DNA from: an uncultured Parolsenella sp.
GTDB lineage: Bacteria > Actinomycetota > Coriobacteriia > Coriobacteriales > Atopobiaceae
Reading direction: 5' to 3'
Assembly (NCBI GenBank): GCA_934668375.1
Contig: CAKUNF010000002.1
Location: 1-64,000 of the forward strand
Length of the DNA stretch: 64,000 nucleotides
Shown here: one piece after another, positions 35,161-44,176 of the stretch
Position numbering within the stretch: the stretch's first letter is position 1
Layout: the number at the start of each line of letters is the position of its first letter
The notes under the pieces: generated by a model
The model's input: the letters and a program-made list of their open reading frames with translations, nothing else
Databases searched by the model: none
What the model was told of the DNA's origin: nothing
Program-made: the position numbers and the translations under genes

Positions 35161-35633
35161 ACGTACCACCTTTCGATGTTCCCCGCCTGCACCGCGCTCG
35201 CGGTGCCCTCCCCTCTCCTACCCGTGCGGTCAAGCGGGCTCGATCGTTGCCTCTGCCGCACGAGTCAGAACAGCCAAACTCCAAGTAGCTTACGCGCTCG
35301 GTGCCGCCGAGAGGCGACGGCGCCGGAATCTCTCGTTCTCAGAGTAACCCGACATGCATGACGGGTTGGTTAACTGTCTGGTGAGAAAAAGTTACTACAA
35401 AATTACAGGTAGGCTTACATTCTTTAAGTTTCCGCCGCTCATACGGCCTGTTTTGTCCGGTGGACGGTTAACCGTTTTGCGCTCTCCTTTTTCGAAATAA
35501 CGTCTAGCTCGGAGAGCTTCGCCGGGCCATATTTTTACCTGACAATAAACGTTTTTCGGTATAAGGACTTTTTATCGAAGCCAAAGTGTGTACCAAGCGG
35601 CCAGCCGGCATACGCGAGCGTCGCACAAAAGGA
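35161..35633. promoter_or_regulatory. Long AT-rich leader/promoter region of the nucleoside ABC unit
   Basis: No gene is seen in this stretch. AT-rich sequence at 35380-35440 and 35530-35580 is promoter-like. ACGGTTAACCGT at 35464-35475 is a perfect 12-base palindrome, and a partial copy, GGTTAACTGT, lies at 35368-35377; they are candidate operator sites. I looked for a purine riboswitch fold on the minus strand and did not find one. Confidence 0.4.
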
Positions 35634-35662
35634 TGCCCAAAGGTCTTTGACACCTTTGGGGC
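35634..35662. repeat. REP-like element, family C (second copy)
   Basis: The reverse complement of the 22766-22794 element with a single mismatch (TGCCCAAAGGTCTTTGACAC core). It lies 20 bases beyond the xdhD terminator. Confidence 0.65.
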
Positions 35663-35681
35663 GGTGGGGCGGGAACAGAAA

Positions 35682-35711
35682 CAGGGGCCCGGACTTGTGT
35701 CCAGGCCCCTG
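35682..35711 (-). terminator. Terminator after xdhD
   Basis: CAGGGGCC-GGAC and GTCC-GGCCCCTG form a long stem with a short loop; the minus strand continues TTTCTGTTCC. It lies 26 bases past the xdhD stop. Confidence 0.75.
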
Positions 35712-35736
35712 CGAGATGCCGCGTGGGTGTCAGCCG

Positions 35737-38514
35737 CTAGTCGCGGCCGAGCCTGTGGCTGTAGTAGGTGTCCGCCATGGGCAGGTTGGGACGCAGCTTG
35801 CCGGAGAGCGCGTGATAGGCGTTCTGGACGGCGGGAGCGGTCGGAATCGTGGCGATCTCCCCGATGCCCTTGCCGCCATAGGCAACAGGCAGCTGCTCGT
35901 CCTTCTCCACGTAGATGGCATGGATCTCGGGGATGTCGCAGGAGCGCAGAAGCCCGAGCGTTCCGTACTTGACCTGCGGCACGCAGTCCTTGAGCGGCCA
36001 CTGTTCCGTGAGCGCGTAGCCCATGCCCATGAGCACGCCGCCCTCGATCTGGCCCTGGATGGCGATGGGGTTGATGACGCGGCCCGAGTCGTGTGCCGCG
36101 TAGACCTGCGTGACCTTGCCCTCGTCGTCGAGGATGACGACGTGCGTGGCAAAGCCGTAGCAGATGTGGCTCTTGGGGTTGGGCACGTCCGCGCCGAGCT
36201 TGTCGGTCTTCTCGAGGTACTCGTAGTAGAACTCGTGGCCCTCGAGGGCGCGCAGGGCGTCGGTGGGGTGCCTGGGGTGCACGGCATGGCCCGGCACGAG
36301 CTGCTCGGCGGGCACCTCGAAGGTGGTGCCGTCGGCAAACTGGTGGGTGATGCCGTCTCCCTTGGCGCTCACGCGCTCGTCTGGCACGGCCTCGCCGCGC
36401 TCCACGGCGAGCATGGCGTCGCGCAGCAGGAAGGCGGCGCCGCGCACGGCCTCGCCGGTGACGACCGTCTGGCGCGAGCCCGACGTGGTGCCCGAGTCCG
36501 GCGCAGCCTCCGTGGAGCACTCGCCGTTGGCGATGCGCGAGAGGGGCAGGCCGCACGCCTCTGCGACGTCCTGGAGAAACACGGTGTTGCAGCCCTGGCC
36601 GATGTCGGACGTTGCGGCGTAGATGACGGCACGTCCGTCCTCCACGCGGATGTTGCAGCGGCCCGCGTCCGGAAGGCCCACGCCCACGCCGGCGTTCTTC
36701 ATGGAGCAGGCGATGCCCGCGTGCCCGGGGTTTGCGTAGTAGACGTCCTTCACGGCCTCAAGCGTCTCCTTGAGGGCCGTGGAGCAGTCTGCGATCTGGC
36801 CGTTGGGCAGGACCTCGCCCGGCTCGATGGCGTTCTTGTAGCGGATCTCCCACGGGTCGATGCCGGCCTTCTCGGCCAGAAGGTCGATGAGGCTCTCCAG
36901 GGCAAACTCGGACTGGCACACGCCGAAGCCGCGAAACGCCCCCGCGGGCGGGTTGTTGGTGTAGTAGCCATAGCCGCGGATATCGGTGTTCTGGTACTTG
37001 TAGGGGCCCACGGAGTGCGTGCAGGCGCGCTCGAGGACCGGTCCGCACAGCGACGCGTAGGCACCCGTGTCGAAGTTGATCTCGCAGTCGAGGCCGGTGA
37101 AATTGCCGTCCTTGTCGCACCCGAGCGTGAACGTGCCGTCCATGGCATGGCGCTTGGGGTGGAAGTACAGCGACTCCTGGCGCGAGAAGCGGCACTTGAC
37201 GGGGCGACCGAGCTTGTAGGCGGCGAGTGCGGCCAGGTGCTGGCAGGAGACGTCCTCCTTGCCGCCAAAGCCTCCGCCCACGAGCATCGTCTCGACGACG
37301 ACGCGCTCGGGCGTGGCGTCCCAGCCGAACATGTGCGCGCACTCCTTACGCGTGTCGTAGGCGCCCTGGTCCGTGGACCAGATCTTGACCCCGTCCTTGT
37401 ACGGGGCGGCCACGGCACACTCCGGCTCGAGGAACGCGTGCTCGGTGAACGGCGTGGTGAAGCGCTGGGTCACGGTGTAGGCGGACTCGGCGAGTGCCTT
37501 CGCGGCGTCACCGCGCGTGACGTGGCGGCTCTGGCAGACGTTGTCCTTGAGCTCGACGGTGTTGCCGAACGCGAAGAAGCTGTCGTGGATGCGCGGGGCG
37601 CCGGGGGCCTTGGCCTCCTCGATGGAGCGGACGGGCTCGAGCCGCTCGTAGTCGACCTTCACGAGCTTCTTGGCACGCTCGAGCGTCTTGGCGTCCTCGG
37701 CCACGACGAGGGCGATGGCATCTCCCAGGCAGCGGGTGACATCGCCCTCCGCGATCATGACGTCCCAGTCCTGGATGAGGTGGCCCACCTGGTTGTGCGG
37801 AACGTCTGCGGCCGTGAGCACGCCCACGACGCCGGGCAGCGCCTCGGCCTTGCTCGCGTCGATGGACACAACGCGGGCGCGGGGATACTTGGAGCGCACG
37901 GCAGAGGCGTAGCACAGGTCGGGGAAGTCGCGCTCGTCCATGTCGTCGGGGTACTTGCCAAAGCCCAGCACCTTGCGGCGGACGTCCACGCGGAAGATCT
38001 GCTCGCCCACGGCGTAGTTGTCGCCCCGTTCGGCGGACGGGTCGATCTGCTCCTCGCCGCGAAGGATCGCGGCCGCGCGCCTGATGCCCACGAGGATGCG
38101 CTTGTAGCCGGTGCAGCGGCAGACGTTGCCCTTGATGGCCTGGGAGACCTCAAGGTCCGTGGGGTCTGGCGTGCGCCGGCACAGGGCGGCGCCGGCCATG
38201 ACCATGCCGGGGATGCAGAAGCCGCACTGGACGGCACCAGCCGCGCCGAAGGCGTAGACGAACGCCTCCTGCTCGCGCTCCGTGAGGCCCTCGATGGTCA
38301 CGATGTCGTGGCCCTGGGCGAGCTTGGTCGTGAGGACGCACGACTTCACGGCCTGGTTGTCCACCATGATCGTGCACGTTCCGCACGCACCCTCGGAGCA
38401 GCCATCCTTGACGCTCGTGAGGTGGAGGTCGTCGCGCAGGTAGCGGAGGAGTGACTTGTTCTCGGACGTTACGTAGTCCTGGCCGTTGACGTGCAGCGTG
38501 TACTCGGTAGCCAT
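35737..38514 (-). CDS. xdhD: Selenium-dependent-type xanthine dehydrogenase (XdhD)
   Basis: A 925-residue molybdenum hydroxylase with its 2Fe-2S domain fused to the molybdenum domain. Residues 1-160 bind two clusters (GCSEGACGTCT and CGFC with CRC). Residues 180-925 bind molybdopterin: VGGGFGGKEDV (about 411), AGAFRGFGVCQSEF (about 525, substrate Arg) and GIGEIATIPTAPAV with the catalytic Glu (about 889). This layout matches XdhD and the selenium-dependent xanthine dehydrogenase group, where selenium is a labile cofactor atom and not selenocysteine. No FAD domain is present, so electrons probably go to the adjacent ferredoxin or YgfK. GGGGAGG precedes the ATG. Confidence 0.9.
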   Translation of the reverse strand: MATEYTLHVNGQDYVTSENKSLLRYLRDDLHLTSVKDGCSEGACGTCTIMVDNQAVKSCVLTTKLAQGHDIVTIEGLTEREQEAFVYAFGAAGAVQCGFCIPGMVMAGAALCRRTPDPTDLEVSQAIKGNVCRCTGYKRILVGIRRAAAILRGEEQIDPSAERGDNYAVGEQIFRVDVRRKVLGFGKYPDDMDERDFPDLCYASAVRSKYPRARVVSIDASKAEALPGVVGVLTAADVPHNQVGHLIQDWDVMIAEGDVTRCLGDAIALVVAEDAKTLERAKKLVKVDYERLEPVRSIEEAKAPGAPRIHDSFFAFGNTVELKDNVCQSRHVTRGDAAKALAESAYTVTQRFTTPFTEHAFLEPECAVAAPYKDGVKIWSTDQGAYDTRKECAHMFGWDATPERVVVETMLVGGGFGGKEDVSCQHLAALAAYKLGRPVKCRFSRQESLYFHPKRHAMDGTFTLGCDKDGNFTGLDCEINFDTGAYASLCGPVLERACTHSVGPYKYQNTDIRGYGYYTNNPPAGAFRGFGVCQSEFALESLIDLLAEKAGIDPWEIRYKNAIEPGEVLPNGQIADCSTALKETLEAVKDVYYANPGHAGIACSMKNAGVGVGLPDAGRCNIRVEDGRAVIYAATSDIGQGCNTVFLQDVAEACGLPLSRIANGECSTEAAPDSGTTSGSRQTVVTGEAVRGAAFLLRDAMLAVERGEAVPDERVSAKGDGITHQFADGTTFEVPAEQLVPGHAVHPRHPTDALRALEGHEFYYEYLEKTDKLGADVPNPKSHICYGFATHVVILDDEGKVTQVYAAHDSGRVINPIAIQGQIEGGVLMGMGYALTEQWPLKDCVPQVKYGTLGLLRSCDIPEIHAIYVEKDEQLPVAYGGKGIGEIATIPTAPAVQNAYHALSGKLRPNLPMADTYYSHRLGRD

Positions 38515-38526
38515 GTCTTGCCTCCC

Positions 38527-39042
38527 CTACCCCTCTGCCACGATGCCGAACGCATCGCGGATGACGTTTCTCGGACACTTCGTGGCGCACATGCCGCAGG
38601 AGATGCAGCGCGCCCAGTCGATGACGGCGTGGTTGTCGATCACGTGGATGGCACCGGCCGGGCAGGCGCGCTCGCACGCGCCGCAGGCCACGCAGCTGTT
38701 GTCGCACTCGAGCTTGGCGTCTGAGCCCTTCTCGGTGTTGGAACAGCGCGCCGTGATGGTGAACTCGCGCTCAACGAGTTGGATGACGCCTTGCTCGCAT
38801 GAGCGCGCGCACAGGCCACAGCCAATGCAGGCGTCGCGGTCCACCACGGCCACGCCACGCTCGTTGATATGGATGGCGTTCTTGCGGCACACGCCCACGC
38901 ATGTGGCGCAGCCGATGCAGCCCTGCTTGCAGCCTTGCAGGTCGCAGCCACCGTTGCACATGACGACGGCGACGGGCCGGGGCTTTCTCGGACGCTTGGC
39001 CGCAGGTCTCGCGGGCTTGTCCTTGTTGTTGTCGTAGGCCAT
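38527..39042 (-). CDS. Polyferredoxin with 4Fe-4S clusters (RnfB-like)
   Basis: A 171-residue electron carrier. After a basic N-terminus, CNGGCDLQGCKQGCIGC resembles RnfB-type cluster loops. Two or three further CxxCxxCxxxC motifs follow (CIGCGLCARSC, CVACGACERAC, CISCGMCATKC), giving roughly four clusters. The ATG at 39042 follows AAAGG. It sits between ygfK and xdhD, so it is the natural electron link between them. E. coli has similar ferredoxin genes (ygfS, ygfT region) in its purine cluster. Confidence 0.88.
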   Translation of the reverse strand: MAYDNNKDKPARPAAKRPRKPRPVAVVMCNGGCDLQGCKQGCIGCATCVGVCRKNAIHINERGVAVVDRDACIGCGLCARSCEQGVIQLVEREFTITARCSNTEKGSDAKLECDNSCVACGACERACPAGAIHVIDNHAVIDWARCISCGMCATKCPRNVIRDAFGIVAEG

Positions 39043-39183
39043 GTCTCGGCCTTTCGTTTCTCGCGGGGCGCCTGCGAGGCCGGGCGCGGGGCCCAGGCCC
39101 CGCAGGCGCCCGAATGACATAGGGGACCTCCCAACGCAAAGATCGGGCGGGCGCGGGAGGAACGCCCGCCCGGAGTAGCTCAC

Positions 39184-42171
39184 CTACTTGGCGAGCAGAT
39201 AGGCGTAGGAGTCACGCACGGTGCGAATCGTGAGGCGCACGTCCTCGGGAAGGCCGCAGTTGGGGTCGTCGACGTCATAGGCACCCGTGCCAGAGGCGAG
39301 GCGGACGATAAACGAGCCATCGGCCTGGGGCAGGAAGCCGCGGTTCTCGGAGGCGCCCATGTCCTCGGCGCTCCAGAACAGGGTGAGCTTGTCCTTGAAC
39401 GGACGGCCCTCCCACGGGCAGAACACGGCGCAGTTACCACACTCGTTGCACATGCCGTCCACGTGGATGACCTGGTGCTGGGCCAGGCCCGCAACGTCGA
39501 TGGCGACGTTGGCTCGGTTGGGGCAGACGTCGCAGCACGCCTCGCAGACCTTGGCGCAGCCCAGGCAGCGGCTGTGCGCGAGCAGGGCGGTCTCGGTGGA
39601 GAGGGTGCCCTTGCGCTCGTAGCACTGCTCGACCGTCGCGGCGGCATTGGCCTCGGCATAGGCGTTGAAGTCGGCGCCGAGCATGTCACGGGCAACGGCC
39701 TGGGCGTCGGCGATGGCCTCGACGAACGTCGCGGGGCCACGACGGCAGTCGCCGGCGGCCCAGACGCCCGCCACGCCCGTGGCGGTGCCTGCCGGGCGAC
39801 CCTTGCGGTCCACCTCGACGCCGGCGGAGGCGTAGACGTCACCCTCGATGTGCTCGCCCACGGCGCAGATGACGGCAGTGGCCGGGACCTCGACGGTCTG
39901 ACCGGTGGCGACGGGACGCTGACGGCCGGACTCGTCGGCCTCGCCGAGCCTCATGACGTCGCAGGTGAGCTTGCCGTCTGCCACGCCCTTGGGCGCGAGA
40001 AGCTCGCAGAACTCGACGCCGTCGGCCAGGGCCTCCTGGAGCTCGTCCTCGTCAGCAGGCATGAAGCGCTTCGTGCGGCGGTAGACGATGCGGACGTTCT
40101 CGACGCCCGGGAGGCGCTTGGCGACGCGCGCGGCGTCCATGGCCGTGTTGCCGGCGCCCACGATGACGATGTCGGTGCCGAGCGCGGAGAGGTCCTCGCC
40201 GGCCTTGGCGGCACGCAGGAAGTCGAGGACGTCGTGCTCCTCGCCGTACTCGAGGCCCACGTGGCCCGGTGCCCAGGCGCCCACGCAGACCACGACGTCC
40301 GTGTAGCCCTCGGCCTTGAGCTCCTCGATGCTTCTGACCTCGCGCCCCAGCTCGACCTTGGCGCCAAAGGCGAGGCAGAGCTGCTCGTCGGCGTCGATGT
40401 CGTTGTGGGAGATGCGGAACTCGGGGATGACGTGACGGGCGACGCCACCGAGCCTGTCCGTGCGCTCGATGATCGTGACGTCGGCGCCGGCGCGCGTGAG
40501 GAAGAACGCGGTGGCGAGGCCGGCCGGACCGCCGCCGACGACGGCGACGCGCTTGTCGGAGCCATGCGCGGGCTTGGTGTCCTTGAGCTCGGCCAGGACC
40601 TCGTCGAAGCCACCGCGGGCGGCCTTGAGCTTGCTGGCACGGATCTGGGCACCCTCGGCCTCGTAGAACGCGCGCTCGCACTTGGCGCCGCAGGGGTGCG
40701 GGCAGAGGTTGCCCGTGATGTGGGGCAGCGCGTTGCGGCTCACGATGATGCGCAGGGCCTCGGCGAGGTTGCCCTCGTCAACGGCGTGCAGGTAGGCGGG
40801 GATGTCCTGCTGGATGGGGCAGCCGGAGCGGCACGGGGCCGTGAAGCAGCTCGTGAGCGGCAGCGGGGCGCTCACCTTGTGCGGCTTGGCCGGCTTGATG
40901 GGCTTGTGGTACAGCGGGCTTGCCGTGGCCCTCTCGCCCAGGGCGGTAACTGCCGCGACGTCGACGTCCTCGCGACGCTCCATGCCCTCGAGGATGTGCG
41001 CGATCTGGCTGAAGCGCTCGTAGCCGCCGGGCTTGAGCACCGTCGTGGCCATCGTGATGGGCCAGATGCCTGCGGCATACAGGTCGTGGATGTTGCGAGC
41101 ATCGGCGCCGCCGGAGTAGCTGATGCGCAGCTTGCCGTCGAACTCGGCGGAGATGCGGCGCGCCACCTCGACCGTGAGCGGGAACAGCGAGCGGCCGGAC
41201 ATGTACATCTCCTCGCTCGGCAGCTCGCCGCGCGTGACGTCCACGGGGAAGGTGTTCGTGAGCTTCACGCCAAAGGCAAGGCCATGGCTCGCGGCAAGGT
41301 CGATGAGGCGACGCATCATCGGCACGGCGTCTTCCCACTGCAGGTCCTCGACGAAGTGCTTGTCGTCAAAGGCGATGTAGTCAAAGCCGAGCTCGTTCAG
41401 GCGCGTGCGTGCGTAGTCATAGCCGAGCAGCGTGGGGTTGCACTTGATGTAGGTGTTGAGGCCCTTCTCGACAATGAGGTAAGTGGCGATGCGCTCAATC
41501 TCTGCGGGCGGGCAGCCGTGCAGCGTGGACTCGGTGACCGAGGTGGAGACGTGCGGGCTCACGGAGTTCACGAACTCGGCGTCGACGCGCTCGAAGCGGT
41601 CGAGGTTGGCAAGTGCCCAGTCGCGGCACTCGGCCCACACTGCGGTGTTGCTCGCGTCCTTCATGGACTCGATGTAGTTGTCGACCTTGGCGCTCTTGAT
41701 GCCCTCGAGGTCATAGCCCACGCTCATGTTGAAGACGAAGCCGTCCGCGTCCCCCAGCCCCAGCTCGCGGGACAGCAGCTTGCAGGCCCACCAGGCCTTC
41801 ACGTACTCGTTGAGCGCCTGCGGAACCTCGAGCTCGGTGGACCACTCGCAGTTGTAGCACTCATCCTCGGCCACGATGCAGGGCTTGTTGACGCACGCGG
41901 AAAGCTCGGCGCCGTCCATGACCTGCACGGTCTTGACCTCGAAGAAGCGAGATCCCGCCACGTAGGACGCAACGATGTTCTGCGCGAGCTGGCTGTTGGG
42001 ACCGGCGGCCGGGCCAAACGGCGACTCGATCTTCTCGTTGAAGATGGGGTCGGCGCCACCCTCGTGGCGCACGATCTTGCGCACGCCGAAGACGCTGCCG
42101 AGGTTGGCGTGCTCGGTGAGGATCCAGTCCATCATCTGTGCGAACGGGATCGGCCTCATGATGTCGCTCAT
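39184..42171 (-). CDS. ygfK: YgfK family putative reductase (selenate reductase subunit-like)
   Basis: A 995-residue iron-sulfur flavoprotein. Residues 1-440 form a dihydroorotate-dehydrogenase-like barrel (SPFGPAAGPNSQLAQNI). Residues 445-535 are the Fer4_20 domain (CRSGCPIQQDIPAYLHA, CPHPCGAKCERAF). Residues 535-830 are a GltD-like FAD/NAD(P)H domain (VAVVGGGPAGLATAF; VIVGAGNTAMDAARVAKR). Residues 865-930 carry Cys clusters CLGCAKVCEACCDVCP and CNECGNCAVFCP. The parts are those of dihydropyrimidine dehydrogenase in a different order, so reduction of a purine or pyrimidine-like ring is plausible. The old name, selenate reductase subunit, reflects an E. coli phenotype. The ATG at 42171 follows GAGAGGAG. 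Confidence 0.92.
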   Translation of the reverse strand: MSDIMRPIPFAQMMDWILTEHANLGSVFGVRKIVRHEGGADPIFNEKIESPFGPAAGPNSQLAQNIVASYVAGSRFFEVKTVQVMDGAELSACVNKPCIVAEDECYNCEWSTELEVPQALNEYVKAWWACKLLSRELGLGDADGFVFNMSVGYDLEGIKSAKVDNYIESMKDASNTAVWAECRDWALANLDRFERVDAEFVNSVSPHVSTSVTESTLHGCPPAEIERIATYLIVEKGLNTYIKCNPTLLGYDYARTRLNELGFDYIAFDDKHFVEDLQWEDAVPMMRRLIDLAASHGLAFGVKLTNTFPVDVTRGELPSEEMYMSGRSLFPLTVEVARRISAEFDGKLRISYSGGADARNIHDLYAAGIWPITMATTVLKPGGYERFSQIAHILEGMERREDVDVAAVTALGERATASPLYHKPIKPAKPHKVSAPLPLTSCFTAPCRSGCPIQQDIPAYLHAVDEGNLAEALRIIVSRNALPHITGNLCPHPCGAKCERAFYEAEGAQIRASKLKAARGGFDEVLAELKDTKPAHGSDKRVAVVGGGPAGLATAFFLTRAGADVTIIERTDRLGGVARHVIPEFRISHNDIDADEQLCLAFGAKVELGREVRSIEELKAEGYTDVVVCVGAWAPGHVGLEYGEEHDVLDFLRAAKAGEDLSALGTDIVIVGAGNTAMDAARVAKRLPGVENVRIVYRRTKRFMPADEDELQEALADGVEFCELLAPKGVADGKLTCDVMRLGEADESGRQRPVATGQTVEVPATAVICAVGEHIEGDVYASAGVEVDRKGRPAGTATGVAGVWAAGDCRRGPATFVEAIADAQAVARDMLGADFNAYAEANAAATVEQCYERKGTLSTETALLAHSRCLGCAKVCEACCDVCPNRANVAIDVAGLAQHQVIHVDGMCNECGNCAVFCPWEGRPFKDKLTLFWSAEDMGASENRGFLPQADGSFIVRLASGTGAYDVDDPNCGLPEDVRLTIRTVRDSYAYLLAK

Positions 42172-42343
42172 GTCTGAGCTCCTCTCCTGCCCCGTCGAGA
42201 CCGCGCGACGAGGGCGAGATGTGTTACGCGCAGGGCAGGGCGCCCCGTGCGCGACGGCCCCGCGGAGGCCGTCTGCCACGCCCGCGCTCCCCGGCGCGAA
42301 CGTGGGTGCGGCGCCGCCGGGCGCGAGTCCCGGCACCGCCTAC

Positions 42344-42361
42344 GGGGACGCGGACGTCCCC
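42344..42361. terminator. Short hairpin after ssnA
   Basis: GGGGACG/CGTCCCC with a 4-base loop, 8 bases past the ssnA stop; no T-run. The remainder of the 42172-42368 gap is GC-rich with no gene; it carries the ygfK ribosome site at its end. Confidence 0.4.
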
Positions 42362-42368
42362 GGGTTTG

Positions 42369-43724
42369 CTAGTACGTGCGGTGGTTCAGCGTGCCCCACA
42401 GCTTCTTGGACTGCTCGAGCGTCCAGGCGTTGATGCGCTCCTCGTCAAAGGCCACGAACTCGCGGTCCTTGTACAGGACCTTGCCGTTCACGATCGTGGT
42501 GCGGCAGTTCTTGCCCATCATGCCAAAGAGCATGTGGCCGTCGATGTTGTCGCCGGAGAAGGGCGTGAACACCGGGTAGTCCATCACGATGACGTCTGCG
42601 GCGGCGCCGGGGGCGAGCTTGCCGAACGTGCGACCGAAGTACTTGGAGGCCATCGCGTAGTTGTTCTTGAACAGCATCGTCATGGCCTCGCCCCAGCCCA
42701 CGTTGGGCATGGCGGCGTTGTGGCGCTGGATGACGAGGAAGACCTTGAGGCTCTCGAGCATGTCGTGGGTGTAGGCGTCCGTGCCCATGCACACCGGGAT
42801 GCCGCGGCGCATGAACTCGAGCACGGGGGCGCAGCCCACGGCGTTGCCCATGTTGGACTCGGGGTTGTTGACGAGCCAGGTGCCGGAGTCCTTGATGATG
42901 TCCATCTCGGCGGGCGTCACGTGGATGCAGTGGCCGAGCATCGTGTCGGGCCCGAGCAGGTTATGCTGCAGCAGGCGCTCGACGGGTGGGATGCCGCCGC
43001 GGTTCTTTCGGGAGTCCCAGACGTCGTTCATGCCCTCGCAGACGTGGATGTGGAAGCCCGTGAGACCGTCGTTGGCCTCGGCCATCTTGTCCATCGTCTC
43101 GTCGGAGAGCGTGAAGGTGGCGTGCCCGCCGAACATGGCGGCGATCATCGTGTCGTCGTCCTTCTCGCGCGCGTCGTGGGCCCAGCGGGCGAACTCGGCG
43201 TTCTCGTTGATTGCCTGGTCGCACTTCTCCTGGCCGCGGCGGTCGGAGACCTCGTAGCACAGGCAGGAGCGCATGCCGAGCTCCTTGGCGACGTCCTTGA
43301 TGGCAAAGAGCGAGCCGGGAATCTCGCAGAAGCTCGCGTGATGGTCAAAGATCGTGGTGACGCCGTCGCGCAGCGAGTCGAGGATCGTGGCGTAGGCGCT
43401 GGCGCGCGTGCCGTCGAGCGTGAGGTTGTCGTCGATCTTCCACCACTGCTGCTCGAGGTTCTCGAGGAAGTTCGTGGGGTTGCAGCCGTCGATGGCAAGG
43501 CCGCGCGCGAGGCCCGAGTAGATGTGCGTGTGGCAGTTCACGAGTCCCGGCATGATGACGCCGCCGTGGGCGTCCACGTACTCGTAGCCGGGGTTTGCGG
43601 CCTTGAGCTCGGCCTCGTCGCCTATGGCAACGATGGTGTCACCGTCGATGGCAACCGCGCCGTGCTCGAGGTAGGGCTTCTCGTCATCGCGGGTGATGAC
43701 GCGACCATTACCGACAATAAGCAT
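42369..43724 (-). CDS. ssnA: SsnA family aminohydrolase
   Basis: A 451-residue member of the amidohydrolase superfamily (chlorohydrolase/deaminase type). Metal ligands are HTH (LVNCHTHIYSG, about residue 62), His in HIHVCEG, His in LGHCIHV and the Asp in GTDAYTHDM. SsnA is always linked with YgfK and the selenium-type hydroxylases and is needed for purine breakdown in gut bacteria; the bond it hydrolyses is not established by sequence. GAAGGGAG precedes the ATG. It lies upstream of ygfK and is probably cotranscribed with it. Confidence 0.9.
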   Translation of the reverse strand: MLIVGNGRVITRDDEKPYLEHGAVAIDGDTIVAIGDEAELKAANPGYEYVDAHGGVIMPGLVNCHTHIYSGLARGLAIDGCNPTNFLENLEQQWWKIDDNLTLDGTRASAYATILDSLRDGVTTIFDHHASFCEIPGSLFAIKDVAKELGMRSCLCYEVSDRRGQEKCDQAINENAEFARWAHDAREKDDDTMIAAMFGGHATFTLSDETMDKMAEANDGLTGFHIHVCEGMNDVWDSRKNRGGIPPVERLLQHNLLGPDTMLGHCIHVTPAEMDIIKDSGTWLVNNPESNMGNAVGCAPVLEFMRRGIPVCMGTDAYTHDMLESLKVFLVIQRHNAAMPNVGWGEAMTMLFKNNYAMASKYFGRTFGKLAPGAAADVIVMDYPVFTPFSGDNIDGHMLFGMMGKNCRTTIVNGKVLYKDREFVAFDEERINAWTLEQSKKLWGTLNHRTY

Positions 43725-44100
43725 GGTGCTCCCTTCATCGTCGCAGGCGGGGGTTAACGCCTTCGACAGCTGTCATTTGAGCTCGCGCGCCGCATCTCTC
43801 GGTGGCGGGTCCTCCCCCGCTCTCGCGCGTGCGGCCACGTGACTCGACCGCCTATGCCAATTGTCTCCACAGCCGAGCGAATCGGCTTGACTTCTCAGCT
43901 TAACGGCAATCGACAAACAGAATGTTATAGAACCTAACTATTTGTAATAACTGCATGTTTATGGCTAAAAACGGGCGTGCTACGAATTTATTACCAATCG
44001 GTGAACGGTAGTTTGGGCGCGACGCGTGCAGCACGAGTTAGCTGCGGTTTCGTTGCGTAGACACGAGAACAACGCCGCGTGGCGACGGGAACCCGCCCAA
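43725..44100. promoter_or_regulatory. AT-rich promoter region upstream of ssnA
   Basis: No gene is seen. On the minus strand, TATAAC next to AACATTCTGTTTG (43914-43926) looks like a -10 with a downstream operator half-site. AACTATTTGT (43936-43945) repeats ten bases of the dpaL palindrome. Nothing recognisable lies at 43727-43860, which is GC-rich. Confidence 0.45.
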
Positions 44101-44133
44101 AACGAGAAACGGGCCCCGCCAAGGCGAGGCCCG
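44101..44133 (-). terminator. Terminator after guanine deaminase
   Basis: CGGGCC (44110-44115) pairs with GGCCCG (44128-44133), and the minus strand continues TTTCTCGTTTTG. It lies just beyond the REP-like element that follows guaD. Confidence 0.65.
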
Positions 44134-44143
44134 CAAGACAGAC

Positions 44144-44175
44144 GGTGACAGTTTGACCCCGTCCCCAAGTGTCAC
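44144..44175. repeat. REP-like element, family A (single copy)
   Basis: A 32-base copy of the unit seen at 13899-13930, identical as read, ending one base from the guaD stop codon. Confidence 0.75.
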
Positions 44176-44176
44176 G

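Noticed and set aside
35160-35169. GTG at 35169 as the ABC ATPase start
   Set aside because: It overlaps the AAAGGTGG ribosome site, which is correctly spaced for the ATG at 35160.
35161-35633. Possible purine riboswitch upstream of the nucleoside importer
   Set aside because: CTCATA occurs on the plus strand, but the conserved J1/2, J2/3 and J3/1 bases and the loop-loop pairing are not found in the correct orientation.
35737-38514. Possible selenocysteine (in-frame TGA) in XdhD
   Set aside because: The frame is open through the whole length; the selenium in this enzyme class is a labile cofactor, so no TGA recoding is expected.
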